Shown here one piece after another: positions 12,521-24,300 of a stretch of DNA of 64,000 nt. Within the stretch, counting starts at the first letter, position 1, and every line of letters starts with the position of its first letter. A program made the translations under genes and the position numbers. The stretch is from Arabidopsis thaliana (lineage: Eukaryota > Streptophyta > Magnoliopsida > Brassicales > Brassicaceae). A model generated the notes under the pieces. That model did no database searches and had not been told where the DNA came from. It saw only the letters and a list, made by a program, of their open reading frames with translations. The stretch covers positions 8,308,001 through 8,372,000 of the forward strand of contig NC_003070.9 of NCBI RefSeq assembly GCF_000001735.4, written 5' to 3'.

Positions 12521-13939
12521 AGTATATAAAATATATAACCATCAATATTCACGAAACAAGAAAGCTAAAGAAATCAATTTCCATGATTGAAGTTACTTTG
12601 ACAGTATAAATTACTTCATCCTAAACTATATTAACATGCACTTTTTTCTTTTAGCTTAAAAAACCAGAGCAAGTCTGATCTTGCAAATGCATGAAAATCA
12701 AGAGTTGGATCTATCGGAATCCTTTATTATATCATTGACTTTTTTTGCAGTAAACTGCCAGTGGATCTCATGAATCTAAAGAAACCATAGTTAAAACTTA
12801 AACCTGAACCGATCAAAAATTAAACTCGTTAGTCTTTTGTCACGGCGAGGGGATAATAAGAAGAAAAAAATTATATCAGAAGAGTGTTTTTTTTCGGATA
12901 AAGAACTAATATACTTGTCAATGAGCTTAATTTGTTTTTGTTTGCTTTACACTACGGACGGCTCTGACCGTACGAACAAAATTATTAAGGAAAATCATAA
13001 TTAAGAGGTTGACATTGCATTTTAGATATTGGTGTAAATTATTTGTTATATATACTTTATTCAAAATTCTCTATGTATGTACATGTTAACGATCCTTTAC
13101 TGGAAAACTTAAACATCTTCCATGCCATGTTTAAATTTGTTTTCACGTTTTTTTATTTTGAGCTAAACTGATATTTCTTTGTGTATTCTGAAATATTTTT
13201 GGATTTTGGTATTGGTTAAGGTTATAATTTTCCAGCTGAAAAGGATGAATTCTCTAAAAGTTTTCAAAGATAGGGTATCATTTCAAAATACATTTTTTAA
13301 AAAGGTTTGCTTCTCCTAATTTCATATTATCTTTTTGACGTCACCACTCACCACTATTGAAAAAGCATTTCTTAATTTTCTTTAACAAATGGAGTTAGTA
13401 GAATATTATTATCTGCACGTTTTCCCTATCTAATAACAGGGGTAATTTCGTAAATCCCCCTTCAACAACTAATTAATGTGCCGGAATCGCAACTTCTTAA
13501 ACTTCTACCAATAACAATACGCCACGTCATCATTCTTCCCTGTCATCGATTACCTCAGACGGTGTCGGAGACGTTTCATTCTCCGGCCTTTAGTGGCATT
13601 TTCTCGTAAATAAATTCATAATCTGTGGGCGAACCTTTGGCGTCGTGTTTATAATAAAGTCCACCGCGAAATCTCTATTATTCGCCACAACAACAACAAC
13701 AACAACAACCCAAAACCCAATTTTGTTACCTCTTCTTTCCTCAATCCTAAAGTCAAAACAAACAAAAAGCTTCCATTTTTTTTCTTTGATTATCTTCAAT
13801 CGGAATTTCAGGTAACGAAAAAAAAAATCCGATCTTTAATCATCAAATCACCTAACTGGGTCAACTATTTGATCAAATCGATAACTGATGGATTGATTTG
13901 GTTTTGCTTATCGTAACTTTTGATTTTCAGGTGTGAGAG
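12521..13939. promoter_or_regulatory. Intergenic DNA, C15 peptidase promoter and 5' leader intron
   Basis: No gene is supported from 12521 to about 13500. The right end is the promoter and leader of the C15 peptidase gene. A (CAA)n run lies at about 13688-13710. A likely leader intron of 119 nt spans 13812-13930: its donor is AG|GTAACG and its acceptor TTTTCAG precedes GTGTGAGAG and the start codon at 13940. Confidence 0.6.
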
Positions 13940-14339
13940 ATGGGTTCTGAAGGACCAAAAGCAATAACGATTCATGTGACTGGTTTCAAGAAATTTCTTG
14001 GGGTTTCAGAGAATCCTACTGAGAAGATAGCTAATGGTTTGAAATCGTATGTGGAGAAACGAGGTTTGCCTTCTGGATTGTGTCTTGGTAGCTGTAGTGT
14101 TCTTGACACTGCTGGGGAAGGTGCAAAATCTAAGCTTTATGAGGTTTTGGAGTCTAGTGTTGTCTCTGGAGATAAGAACAACAATGGAACTGTTGTCTGG
14201 GTAAGCCTCTTACTTATTTCTTGATCATCATTGTTATAATCTGTCTCAGTCTTAACTGGTTATAGACTTTAGAGTTATAGCTTAAGTTTAAGTCTAACTT
14301 GGATTTACAGTTTCCTCTTTTTTAGTTTGGGTATTGTAT

Positions 14340-14393
<54 letters not shown>

Positions 14394-16019
14394 TCGAAGC
14401 TCTTGTTGGTGATCATCATTCAAAAAGTTAAGAGAGCTTTTAGTGCAATCGGTTTCAGCGAGAAAGAGAGTTATCTCTTTGGGAGCTTCGCTTGATTAAA
14501 TGGTTTGGATTTTGAATTGTGTTTGACTTGCAACCAATAGTCTATAAGAGATGACATCAACAGTAACTGCACGAACAGAGGGACGTTCTGATGCGTTAGA
14601 GACGAACCAAGAAGATACTAAAAACACATCTGCTACACTCCTTGAGTTACCACTTTTAGATTTGAGAAGCTTTGATATGCCAAACATAATGGAATTCAAA
14701 GGAACAGTGGATGGACATGAAGTCGTTATTATAGTGGATAGTGGAGCAAGTAAGAACTTCGTAGCTTCTTGGCTGAGTGATAAGCTTGACAGACCTATTG
14801 AACCAACACCCCGTTTTCGTGCTCTTTTAGCTGATGGACGTATTGAATCTTTCCAAGGGAAGTACTCCAATTTGCCTATCACAATTGGATCAGAAACTCT
14901 CTATGTTGATTGTTTCTTATTTACATTGGGAGGAGGCGACATCATCTTTGGTGGTCAATGGTTGGCTTCCCTCGAGATGTGATTGCAAACTGGAAAACCA
15001 TGTTTTTAAGCTTCACTCGAGATGGCCGCAATATACGATTGAATGGTGACCCTTCGTTAGCTTGCTCAGAAATCTCAGCTCGTGGACCTGAAAAGTTGCA
15101 TGAAGATCATTGTGCTTGGTTATGGACGGTGTGAGACAAATTATAGACTTAGAACGTTGATAGAGTGTGATTCAGCTGTGTTTCTTTTTCCATCTTCAGT
15201 AATGAGTCGGTATTTGTTTTTGTTTTGGAGTTGTGTTTATATACTAAAGAGAAAAGACTAGACTAAGGGTTGATTTGGTTTTTTCTTTTGGGTTACATTT
15301 AGCAGTTAAGGTCTTAGGAAGTTTAGGTTTTGTAAGAACTTTTTACTTAGAAATAAAAATACTTGTTTTCTTCTTGTGATTTGAGTGTTCTTGTGATGGT
15401 TTAAAGATCTAAAAATACGAAAGTTTCTCTTGATTCTGGTGCTTGTTTAGCTTCATCTCGGGGTGAATAGCGGAGCGACAAAATTCGCCATTGAAAGACA
15501 GGCAGTGAACGAAGCTCATTTCCGTTGTCCTGATGAATTGGGCTGGCAACCGCAGGTAAACCACTAGTAATTTGCTTATGAATTCACTCCATTATGATCC
15601 GCTATGCAATCCGAGAAATAAGCTAACTGCGCCTTTCTTTAACGTTTTCTTTACACAGCGGCTTCCCATAGTTGTTGAAGATGGAGGCATTTCAAAGGCA
15701 AAAGAGGTAACATACATATAATATACATGCTTCACCACAAAACCTGGATTTGAATATTGTTTTTTTGGATGTCTTGAAGACTTCATGCTCGACGGAGTCC
15801 ATTTTCCAGTTATTAAAGAAGAAAGGCTTTGAGGTTGTTCAATCAGACGATGCTGGACGTTTTGTATGCAACTACGTGTACTATCACTCTCTAAGGTTCG
15901 CAGAGCAAAAGGGACACAAGTCTCTGTTCGTTCACGTTCCTCTCTTCTCCAAAATCGATGAAGATACTCAAATGCAGTTCGTGGCTTCACTCTTGGAGGC
16001 AATTGCAGCTACTTGCTAG
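13940..16019 (+). CDS. Pyroglutamyl (pyrrolidone-carboxylate) peptidase, family C15
   Basis: Four coding exons: 13940-14200, 15451-15555, 15659-15706 and 15780-16019; open for 217 residues with all junctions in phase 0. Family C15 peptidases remove N-terminal pyroglutamate from peptides. The catalytic triad is readable: Glu102 in KFAIERQAVNEA, Cys168 in GRFVCNYV and His190 in LFVHVPLF. The N-terminus (AITIHVTGFKKFLGVSENPT) matches the family's first strand and loop. There is no signal peptide, so it is probably cytosolic. Intron 1 is 1,250 nt, far longer than the others, because it holds a TA microsatellite and a retrotransposon fossil. Confidence 0.93.
14342..14391. repeat. (TA)n microsatellite in intron 1
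   Basis: About 25 uninterrupted TA dinucleotides inside intron 1 of the C15 peptidase gene, just upstream of the retroelement fossil. It is expected to vary between accessions. Confidence 0.95.
14400..15140 (+). mobile_element. Ty3/Gypsy-like retrotransposon fossil (protease region) in intron
   Basis: A fragment of an LTR-retrotransposon polyprotein in the sense orientation within intron 1 of the C15 peptidase gene; limits are approximate. It shows an aspartic protease (retropepsin) of Ty3/Gypsy type, with the active-site DSGAS motif and the GGGDIIFGGQWL strand. The region just downstream of the protease is also recognisable. Reverse transcriptase, RNase H, integrase and LTRs are absent, so this is a short, broken remnant and an old insertion. 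It appears to be removed with the intron. Confidence 0.75.
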
Positions 16020-16697
16020 TGTTTATAAGAATCCACTAAAGCCAAATATTGTAAGTATACAATGTATATGATCCATTTGTCTTTCTATGAAGCTCTTTGT
16101 GTTCTTTTGTTGGAAGGTTTGGGGATATAAAAAGACGATTGCTTTTGGTTCTCAAAGATCCTTTGTGATTGTCTCTGACTCTCTGTAATAAAAGAAGTCT
16201 CTCTCTATTCATAATGTTAAAAAGGTTGGATTTTTATGGTATGTTTCTCCTAATTTGGTTTTGGTTTGACCAAAAAAATATCAATTTTGGTTAAACTTTG
16301 ATACGTTTCAGTTCATTTTGGTAATTTCGATTTAGTTTAGCATAAATTTCGATAATTTTGTTGAAATATTGGTAATTTCGGTTTAATCTTTGTAATTGCA
16401 GATTAATTTAGCGTATATCTTTTTGTAATTTCGGTTCGGTTACTGAATTTCGTTGCTTCCTATTGCCGATCAGTTTTTCGGTTTAGTTCGGCCAATTCTG
16501 TTCGGTCTGGATGCCAAGGCTTTGTATAAACCGGTTTCTTGTGAAGACACTGTATCAGTGATACTTGTTGGGCAAGGAGCAGAAAAAGCATTCAATTTTT
16601 GTCTTTTAAGCTTTGATTCAAATGCGAACTAGGGCTTTGAGAGAGATTACTTTCTTTATACTTTTGTATTGTAAGCTTGATTCAAAGTGTGAGAGAC
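16020..16697. other. Intergenic DNA with GGTTT-rich low complexity
   Basis: The 3' flank of the C15 gene, then at about 16230-16500 a degenerate low-complexity stretch of TTTCGGTTTAAT-like words. This type of sequence is common in Arabidopsis spacers and I could not assign it to a transposon. The right end is the promoter of the PPR gene. Confidence 0.5.
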
Positions 16698-18697
16698 ATG
16701 CGAGGGGCTCAAGCTTTATACTTTCTTCGTAGAACAACGACTTTAGCTCAACATTTGTGTTCTCTTACACCGTTTATTGCGACGCCTCGTATGGATTTTA
16801 GTTCGTTTCTTGAAGAGAACCCTAGCGACCTTGTTTATACCCATAACCGTAGAATTGATGAATTGATTAAATCCGGGAACTTGTTATCTGCACATGAAGC
16901 GTTCGATGAAATGTCTGTACGAGATGTTGTTACTTATAATCTTCTTATTTCTGGGAATAGTAGATATGGGTGTTCTTTAAGAGCTATAGAACTCTACGCG
17001 GAGATGGTCTCTTGTGGTCTTAGAGAAAGTGCTTCCACGTTTCCTTCGGTTCTGAGTGTATGTAGTGATGAATTGTTCTGTAGAGAAGGGATTCAAGTTC
17101 ATTGTAGGGTAATTTCTCTTGGGTTTGGATGTAATATGTTTGTTAGGTCTGCACTTGTGGGTCTTTATGCGTGTTTGAGGCTTGTTGATGTTGCTTTGAA
17201 GTTGTTTGATGAAATGCTTGACAGAAATTTAGCTGTTTGCAATTTGCTGTTGCGATGTTTTTGCCAGACTGGAGAGTCCAAGCGATTGTTTGAAGTGTAC
17301 CTTAGGATGGAACTTGAAGGTGTAGCAAAAAATGGGTTAACGTATTGTTATATGATCCGTGGTTGCTCTCATGATCGGTTGGTATATGAAGGGAAGCAAT
17401 TGCATTCCTTAGTGGTTAAATCTGGATGGAACATTTCTAATATATTTGTGGCTAATGTGCTTGTGGACTATTACTCTGCTTGTGGTGATTTATCCGGTTC
17501 TATGAGATCATTCAATGCTGTCCCAGAAAAGGATGTAATATCGTGGAACTCGATTGTTTCTGTGTGTGCAGATTACGGATCTGTGCTTGATTCTCTCGAT
17601 TTGTTTAGCAAGATGCAGTTCTGGGGGAAGAGACCTTCTATACGGCCATTCATGTCATTTCTGAATTTCTGTAGCAGAAACAGTGATATTCAGTCCGGGA
17701 AGCAGATCCATTGCTATGTTCTCAAAATGGGTTTCGATGTTTCAAGTCTTCATGTACAGTCTGCTCTCATTGACATGTATGGGAAATGCAATGGGATTGA
17801 GAATTCTGCCTGCTTTACCAGAGTTTGCCTTGCCTGAATCTGGAGTGTTGTAACTCGCTGATGACTTCTCTGATGCACTGTGGGATCACGAAAGATATCA
17901 TCGAGATGTTTGGTTTGATGATTGATGAAGGAACTGGAATCGACGAAGTTACTCTTTCTACTGTCCTCAAGGCTTTATCACTCTCTTTACCAGAAAGTTT
18001 ACATAGCTGCACGCTTGTACATTGCTGTGCCATCAAATCTGGTTATGCAGCTGATGTTGCAGTCTCGTGCTCTCTTATTGATGCGTATACAAAGAGTGGT
18101 CAGAATGAAGTATCTCGGAAGGTGTTTGATGAGCTTGATACACCTAACATCTTCTGCTTGACTTCGATCATCAATGGCTATGCTAGAAATGGCATGGGAA
18201 CAGACTGTGTTAAAATGCTGAGAGAGATGGATCGAATGAATCTCATACCAGACGAAGTTACAATATTGTCTGTACTATCAGGGTGCAGTCATTCTGGGCT
18301 TGTTGAAGAAGGCGAGCTGATTTTTGACTCATTGGAATCGAAGTACGGAATTTCGCCAGGAAGGAAACTCTATGCATGCATGGTGGATTTGCTAGGGCGT
18401 GCTGGTTTGGTGGAAAAAGCTGAAAGGCTGCTTCTTCAGGCACGAGGAGATGCAGACTGCGTTGCATGGAGCTCATTACTGCAGAGCTGCAGGATCCATA
18501 GAAACGAAACAATAGGAAGAAGAGCAGCGGAAGTCTTGATGAATCTTGAACCTGAGAATTTCGCTGTTTACATTCAGGTTTCAAAATTTTACTTTGAGAT
18601 CGGTGATTTTGAAATCTCCAGACAAATCAGAGAGATCGCTGCTTCACGAGAGCTCATGAGGGAGATTGGTTACAGTTCAGTCGTTGTGAAAAACTAA
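16698..18697 (+). pseudogene. PLS/E-class PPR protein gene, reading frame split
   Basis: Intronless-looking pentatricopeptide repeat gene of about 660 codons in two frames: 16698-17837 and then a frame that is open to 18697. The two frames overlap at about 17800-17835. Read across, the PPR register continues (DMYGKCNGIENSA in the first frame, LLYQSLPCLNLECCNSLM in the second), so a one-base loss near 17808 explains the split. Tandem 31-36-residue repeats start at about residue 45. The C-terminus has an E-type extension (AWSSLLQSCRIHRNETIG) without DYW. Such proteins bind organelle RNA, mostly for C-to-U editing. The Met at 16698 is preferred over the upstream TTG. Alternatives are a short intron of length 3n+2, or functional alleles in other accessions. 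Confidence 0.8.
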
Positions 18698-19381
18698 GAA
18701 GGCAACATTTGCAGGACAGTGTTTTTGCTTCAGCTTCATGAAAAAGAAAAGCGAATCCAATTGCAAAGTTCACTTCTTTTTTCTACATATCTGAAATGGG
18801 TTCTTTCGCTTGAAGCCAGACCACATGATTGACACTCTACAGAGACAACACAAGAGGAATATGAGATTCTTTATTTGTCAGGTTGGTGCAACAAACTCAT
18901 TGACCTCTTCTATTTTATGTCTTTTAATATACTAATAGAATATAGAATGTCTGTTCGTCGTTATTCAACACCGCATCATGTCTAAAATTCTAAAAATAGC
19001 ATCTTGAGGTAGAAAAGCTGAGAGATTTTCTGGGACTTCTTTCTTTTTTTTTTTTTTTTTTTTTTAATTTCAAATCTCATGGGACATCATTTTGATCATG
19101 AACAAGTTGACCACAAAGGTTTTGTGTAGAGGTTTTGGAGTAAAGCAAAGAAGTGAAAAAGCACATGACTTGTGCTTTAAGCATAGATGTATAGAAAAAC
19201 AAGGCCTTATCTTCATGTACTTTTAAGCCAAGCCAATAAACCCCACAAACCCCATTAATTACTCTGCATATAAATTCAACCCGAAACCAATCATCTCTAC
19301 CAAAGAAATAAGGAATCTCATTAGTAGGCACTGGATTTAATAATCAACAGGAATCTTCTCTTGGCGTTTTGATTGAAGCAT
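18698..19381. other. Intergenic DNA, polygalacturonase promoter
   Basis: 3' flank of the PPR gene, a long T-run near 19045-19066, and the promoter and leader of the polygalacturonase gene. No other feature is supported. Confidence 0.5.
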
Positions 19382-21622
19382 ATGATGGATAAGCTCTTCA
19401 TTCTTTCTCTTCTAGGTCTGTTATTGGTAACTGCTTATGGAGCTGCAGGGAAGATGGTGTACACAGATCTTGACATTCTTGACGAGCTTGAGAACTTTGA
19501 TGTACTGGTAGATGATGATGATGATACAAAGCTCTTGGATTGGCCATCATTCACAAGCCGGCATTCTGGTAAAAATCTGGTGAATGTTGATACATTCGGT
19601 GCAGCTGGAGATGGAGTTTCTGATGATACTCAGGTTTGCTTATTCCATAAAAATGACAGGTTATCTAGATACCTAAAACGCTATCAGTTCTATGTCTGGA
19701 ATGAAACAAATCCCCAAACTTGAAATCATGGGGAAAATTTCTAAACAAATTGTTTGCATTGTAGACTTGGCCTATAGATATTTACGGAGGTCTAGTTAGA
19801 TATTTTTCTGCATCTGATCTGTGCAATGCTCTTCCCAAATCAGGCATTCGTAAGCGCATGGAGCAAAGCCTGCAGTACATCAAAATCTGTGTTTCTGGTT
19901 CCAGAAGGACGTCGATATTTAGTAAACGCAACAAAGTTCAATGGTCCATGTGAACAAAAGTTGATCATTCAGGTCAAGTTATCTTCAGTAGGAAAACAGA
20001 AACTAGACCATAACTATATATACAAGTATGTCTTATACAATTCAGAAACTTGTCTTTGTTTACAGATTGACGGAACAATAGTGGCACCAGATGAGCCCAG
20101 CAATTGGGACTCAAAGTTCCAGAGAATTTGGCTCGAGTTTTCAAAGCTCAAAGGGGTCGTGTTTCAAGGGAAAGGAGTTATAGATGGTTCAGGCAGCAAA
20201 TGGTGGGCTGCTTCTTGCAAGAAAAACAAGTCTAATGTAAAATCTTCTATACCCAAATCTATCTTTCTTTATCACAAAAGATAAGTGCCTCGAGTTTTCG
20301 AATAGAATCTTACACATCTTTCTTGCTCTTTTACAGCCTTGCAAAAGCGCACCAACTGTAAGAAACCATTACCTTCATCATTTACCAGTTATTATTCCTT
20401 ACAAATGGCTGCTTATTTGGTTTCGTTCAACAATCTGTTTTTGTTTTCCCCTGCAGGCACTAACTATAGAATCTAGTTCAGGTGTGAAAGTAAGTGGCTT
20501 GACAATCCAGAACAGCCAGCAGATGAATTTCATCATAGCAAGGTCAGATTCAGTTCGAGTCTCCAAGGTTATGGTCTCTTCTCCAGGAGATAGTCCCAAC
20601 ACTGATGGAATCCATATCACTGGATCTACCAATGTTATCCTTCAAGACTGTAAAATCGGCACAGGTTTTTTTTCTTTTGACCAAACCTTTATGCAAATGA
20701 AACATTTTACACTTCGACTACGGTTGTAATAATCCCTTAAGACTGGATTAAACAGGGGATGATTGTGTCTCGATTGTGAATGCCAGCTCGAATATAAAGA
20801 TGAAGAACATCTATTGTGGACCTGGACATGGAATCAGGTACATCATCAAATTTCTAGATTACATCTGTTCCAAATCAAATTATAATTAGTTGGAATTTCT
20901 TGCAGTATTGGAAGTCTTGGGAAGGATAATACGACAGGCATTGTAACACAAGTTGTGTTGGACACTGCCTTATTGAGAGAAACAACTAATGGACTCAGAA
21001 TAAAAACATATCAGGTACACAAAAAAAAAAAAGCTTCACTATTTAGTAAAAACTTCGATTTGGCTAGATCCACAACAATTTTATTTCATTGTTTCTCATT
21101 CGAACAGGGAGGTTCTGGTTACGTTCAGGGTATTCGATTCACAAACGTAGAGATGCAAGACGTCGCAAACCCGATACTCATTGATCAGTTCTACTGTGAT
21201 TCTCCAACTACATGTCAAAACCAGGTTTCCTTATAATACAACCTCGTGATTGAGATTATTCAATCAAAATGAAACTCAAAGATGAAAACTCAGATATGTT
21301 TTTGTTCTTTTTTTTGGTATAAATGCAGACCTCGGCGGTTAAAATCAGCCAGATAATGTACCGGAACATAACCGGGACAACCAAAAGTGCGAAAGCCATC
21401 AAATTTGCGTGCAGCGACACAGTCCCTTGCAGCCACATAGTCCTCAACAATGTGAATCTTGAAGGCAACGACGGTCAAGTCGAAGCTTACTGTAATTCAG
21501 CCGAAGGTTTTGGGTATGGAGTGATTCATCCATCAGCGGACTGTCTCTACTCGCACGACGACAAGGGCTTGGACCAGACTCACAAGTCGGAGGAAGCCGA
21601 GACTGGCCACGACGAGCTTTGA
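19382..21622 (+). CDS. Polygalacturonase, glycoside hydrolase family 28
   Basis: Nine coding exons: 19382-19633, 19844-19972, 20066-20236, 20337-20357, 20457-20664, 20756-20837, 20906-21014, 21108-21224 and 21329-21622; open for 460 residues. The ATG at 19382 opens a signal peptide (LFILSLLGLLLVTAYG), so it is secreted. It hydrolyses homogalacturonan in the wall. The four GH28 signatures are present: NTDGIHI, GDDCVSI, GPGHGISIGSLG and the RIKTYQ substrate-binding motif. A run of five Asp lies near residue 45 in the pre-catalytic part. Exon 4 is a 21-nt microexon. Its last exons recur as a broken duplicate at 23361-24136. Confidence 0.94.
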
Positions 21623-22054
21623 TGGTGATGTTCAAACTGTTGTTGTAGTGAGAGATGATATGTAATATAGTTTTCTGAAGCATATGATACAGTAAAAAAT
21701 GATATTGTTTTTGTGTTTATAATCAACCATAGTTAAGGTTGTTGTTAACAGCATTTGTCCACCTTTTACATCAAATGATTTTTTTTTTCTTTTCATAGAA
21801 AGTCATATGCTTCATCTATTGAGCAATGGCCATCACTTTGAAAACTTACGCTTATACCATAAACCGGGTTCTATACGTAACCAAATTTCAATTTCTGATG
21901 GGTTAATAATAAACCGGGTTTATAAATTGGGTTATGATTACACAGTATACCAGAAGCTAACAAAAAGCTCAACGATTCGTCTCAAAGTTTCACACTTTCG
22001 TGAAATTCTTGTTCTCGAATCTCGTTTCATTTGATACATTTGAAGAAATCGGCA
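21623..22054. other. Intergenic DNA, polygalacturonase 3' flank
   Basis: The first 150 bp or so are the polygalacturonase 3' flank and are repeated downstream of the duplicate fragment (to about 24300). The remainder is the promoter and leader of the S26 peptidase gene. Confidence 0.6.
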
Positions 22055-23104
22055 ATGACGTCGCCGTCATCGTCTTTCTGGAACACAGCTTCACGAGAAG
22101 CCATGAAAAGCGGCATGTTTGTCGCGAAAGTCTACTGCTTTCTTCATGTAACAACAAACTATCTCGGATTCATGGCTTATGTGAGTCAATCGAAATCTCT
22201 CTTCTTTTTTCCGTTAATCGAGAATTATCCATAAAGATGATGTCTTTATGAGCAGGCTTATGGTCCGAGCATGATTCCGACGCTTCATCCTTCGGGAAAT
22301 ATGTTATTAGCTGAGAGAATCTCGAAGCGGTATCAGAAACCGAGTCGTGGAGATATAGTTGTGATACGATCTCCAGAGAACCCTAATAAGACTCCGATTA
22401 AGAGAGTTGTTGGTGTTGAAGGTGATTGTATAAGCTTTGTGATTGATCCAGTGAAGAGTGATGAATCTCAAACCATTGTGGTATGTTTTGTTACTTAACC
22501 TTCCTTGTTGACTTCACTTCACTTTGGTTTTGCTTATGAATCAGATTTTGAATGTAGTAATTTAGAGTAGTACTGAGTTTGAAGAAAGTAGATACATTGT
22601 TGAGAAATTGAGTGATCAGAGTTGAAACAAGTTGTTAATCAGTATTGAGCTCGATTTAGCTTATTGCAATTCATGGAATTTTTTGAATCTTTAGCAATGT
22701 TTAGTGTTATTGGTGTACATTACAATTTACTTTAGATTGTTTAGTTTCGATTCGATATTATAAGTTGTTAAGTTTGTTGGATTAATGGCGAATTGATCTT
22801 TCCACGTTCTATTGGTTTTAGGTTCCTAAAGGACATGTCTTTGTTCAAGGTGACTATACTCATAACTCGAGAGACTCAAGAAACTTTGGTCCTGTACCTT
22901 ATGGTCTTATTCAAGGCAGAGTGCTATGGAGGGTATAAGCTTTTTGTCATTAACATACAAATATAGTCGGATTAACTAATTTCGGAACTTCTAATGCGTT
23001 ATTTGCATTTGTGTTGATCTATATGGCTAATCTTGGATATGTATAATGATGTGTAGGTTTGGCCATTTCAAGATTTTGGACCACTTGGACCAACCCCAAC
23101 TTAG
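22055..23104 (+). CDS. S26 signal peptidase, mitochondrial inner-membrane protease type
   Basis: Four coding exons: 22055-22180, 22256-22480, 22822-22932 and 23057-23104; open for 169 residues, all junctions in phase 0. The Ser/Lys dyad of family S26 is readable: Ser47 in YGPSMIPTL and Lys91 in PIKRVVGVEGD. The later GDYTHNSRDSRNFGPVP box is also typical. The small size and this motif set match the IMP1/IMP2-like inner-membrane peptidases that trim presequences of intermembrane-space proteins; localisation is inferred. One N-terminal hydrophobic stretch may anchor it. It sits between the polygalacturonase gene and that gene's partial duplicate, so the duplication was not strictly adjacent. 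Confidence 0.9.
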
Positions 23105-23360
23105 CATATGAGTTAGCTTGGTCATTAGGCCGATGAGATCACCGAGGCATATTGGTAGTGTGGTTAATCGCTGTTGCCGAGTGAGTCTGGCTCTTGATTG
23201 ACTATGAGATGCAGGATCATCATACCATCCACAAAGATGGGAGAATCTAAACGCTCAGGAAAAGTGAGTATATGGTTTAGACTTTAGAGCAAGTAACATT
23301 ATGTATTTTGGTCTGTCACTCTATCTGAGAGTGGCCTCTGTATCAAAAAGTTAAAACAAA

Positions 23361-24300
23361 GATCTATTGTGGACCTGGACATGGAATCGGTATATCATCA
23401 AATTCCTAGATAATATCCTTTTCAAACCAAATTATAATTCTCTTTTTGCAAAATCTTTGGAATGATCGCAGCATTGAAAGTCTTGGGAAGGATAACACGA
23501 CAGGCATTGTAACACAAGTTGTCTTGGACACTGCGTTGTTGAGAGAGACAACTAATGGACTCAGAATCAAAACATACCAGGTAAACAACTAAAAGCTTGA
23601 TCAAATCTTTAATAAAACTTCGATTTGGTTTGATCCGCATCAATTTTTTCTCTTACGAGCAGGGAGGTTCTGGTTACGTTCAGGGTATTCGATTCACAAA
23701 CGTAGAGATGCAAGATGTTGCAAACCCTATACTCATCGATCAGTTCTACTGTGATTCTTCAACTACATGTTAAAACCAGGTTTCCTTATAATATACAATA
23801 CAAACTTGTAATTGTGATTCTTATATCGAACCAATACTCAGTTATGTTCTCTTCCCTTTTTTGGTATAAATGCAGACCTCCGCGGTTAAAATCAGCCATA
23901 TAATGTACCGGAACATAACCAAAAGTGCGAAAGCCATCAAATTTGCGTGCAGCGACACAGTCCCTTGCAGCCACATTGTCCTCAACAATGTGAATCTTGA
24001 AGGCAAAGACGGTCAAGTCGAAGCGTACTGTAATTCAGCTGAAGGATTTGGGTATGGAGTCTACTCGCACAACGACAAAGGCTTGGACCAGACTCACAAG
24101 TCAGAGGAAGCCGAGACTGGCCACGATGAGCTTTGATGGTGATGTTCAAAGTGTTGTTGTAGTGAGGGATGATAGGTAAAATAGTTTAATGAAGCATATG
24201 GTACAGTAAAATGATCTTATGTTTGTGTTCATAATCAACCATAACTAAGGTTGTTGTTAACAGCATTTGTCCACCTTTTGTATCAAATATTTTTCTTTCC
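23361..24300 (+). pseudogene. Duplicated 3' fragment of polygalacturonase gene
   Basis: Copy of the end of the gene at 19382-21622: the second half of exon 6, exons 7-9, their introns and about 150 bp of 3' flank. It starts abruptly at the GPGHG-coding segment, so signal peptide, NTD and GDD motifs are missing. Exon 6 has lost its splice donor context, exon 8 has a stop (CAA to TAA) just before its donor, and exon 9 carries in-frame losses of three and eight codons relative to the parent. It is a host-gene pseudogene with no expected enzyme activity. Introns are retained, so it arose by DNA duplication and not retroposition. Confidence 0.9.

Noticed and set aside
14400-15450. Complete LTR retrotransposon in intron 1 of the C15 peptidase gene
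   Set aside because: No LTR pair, reverse transcriptase or integrase sequence seen; only a short fragment remains.
16230-16500. Transposon or satellite in the GGTTT-rich spacer
   Set aside because: Only degenerate low-complexity words, no unit length, no termini.
16677-16697. Upstream TTG start for the PPR gene
   Set aside because: Non-ATG start not needed; the ATG at 16698 opens the same frame with a plausible targeting sequence.
19373-19381. Upstream TTG start for the polygalacturonase
   Set aside because: The ATG at 19382 immediately precedes a good signal peptide.
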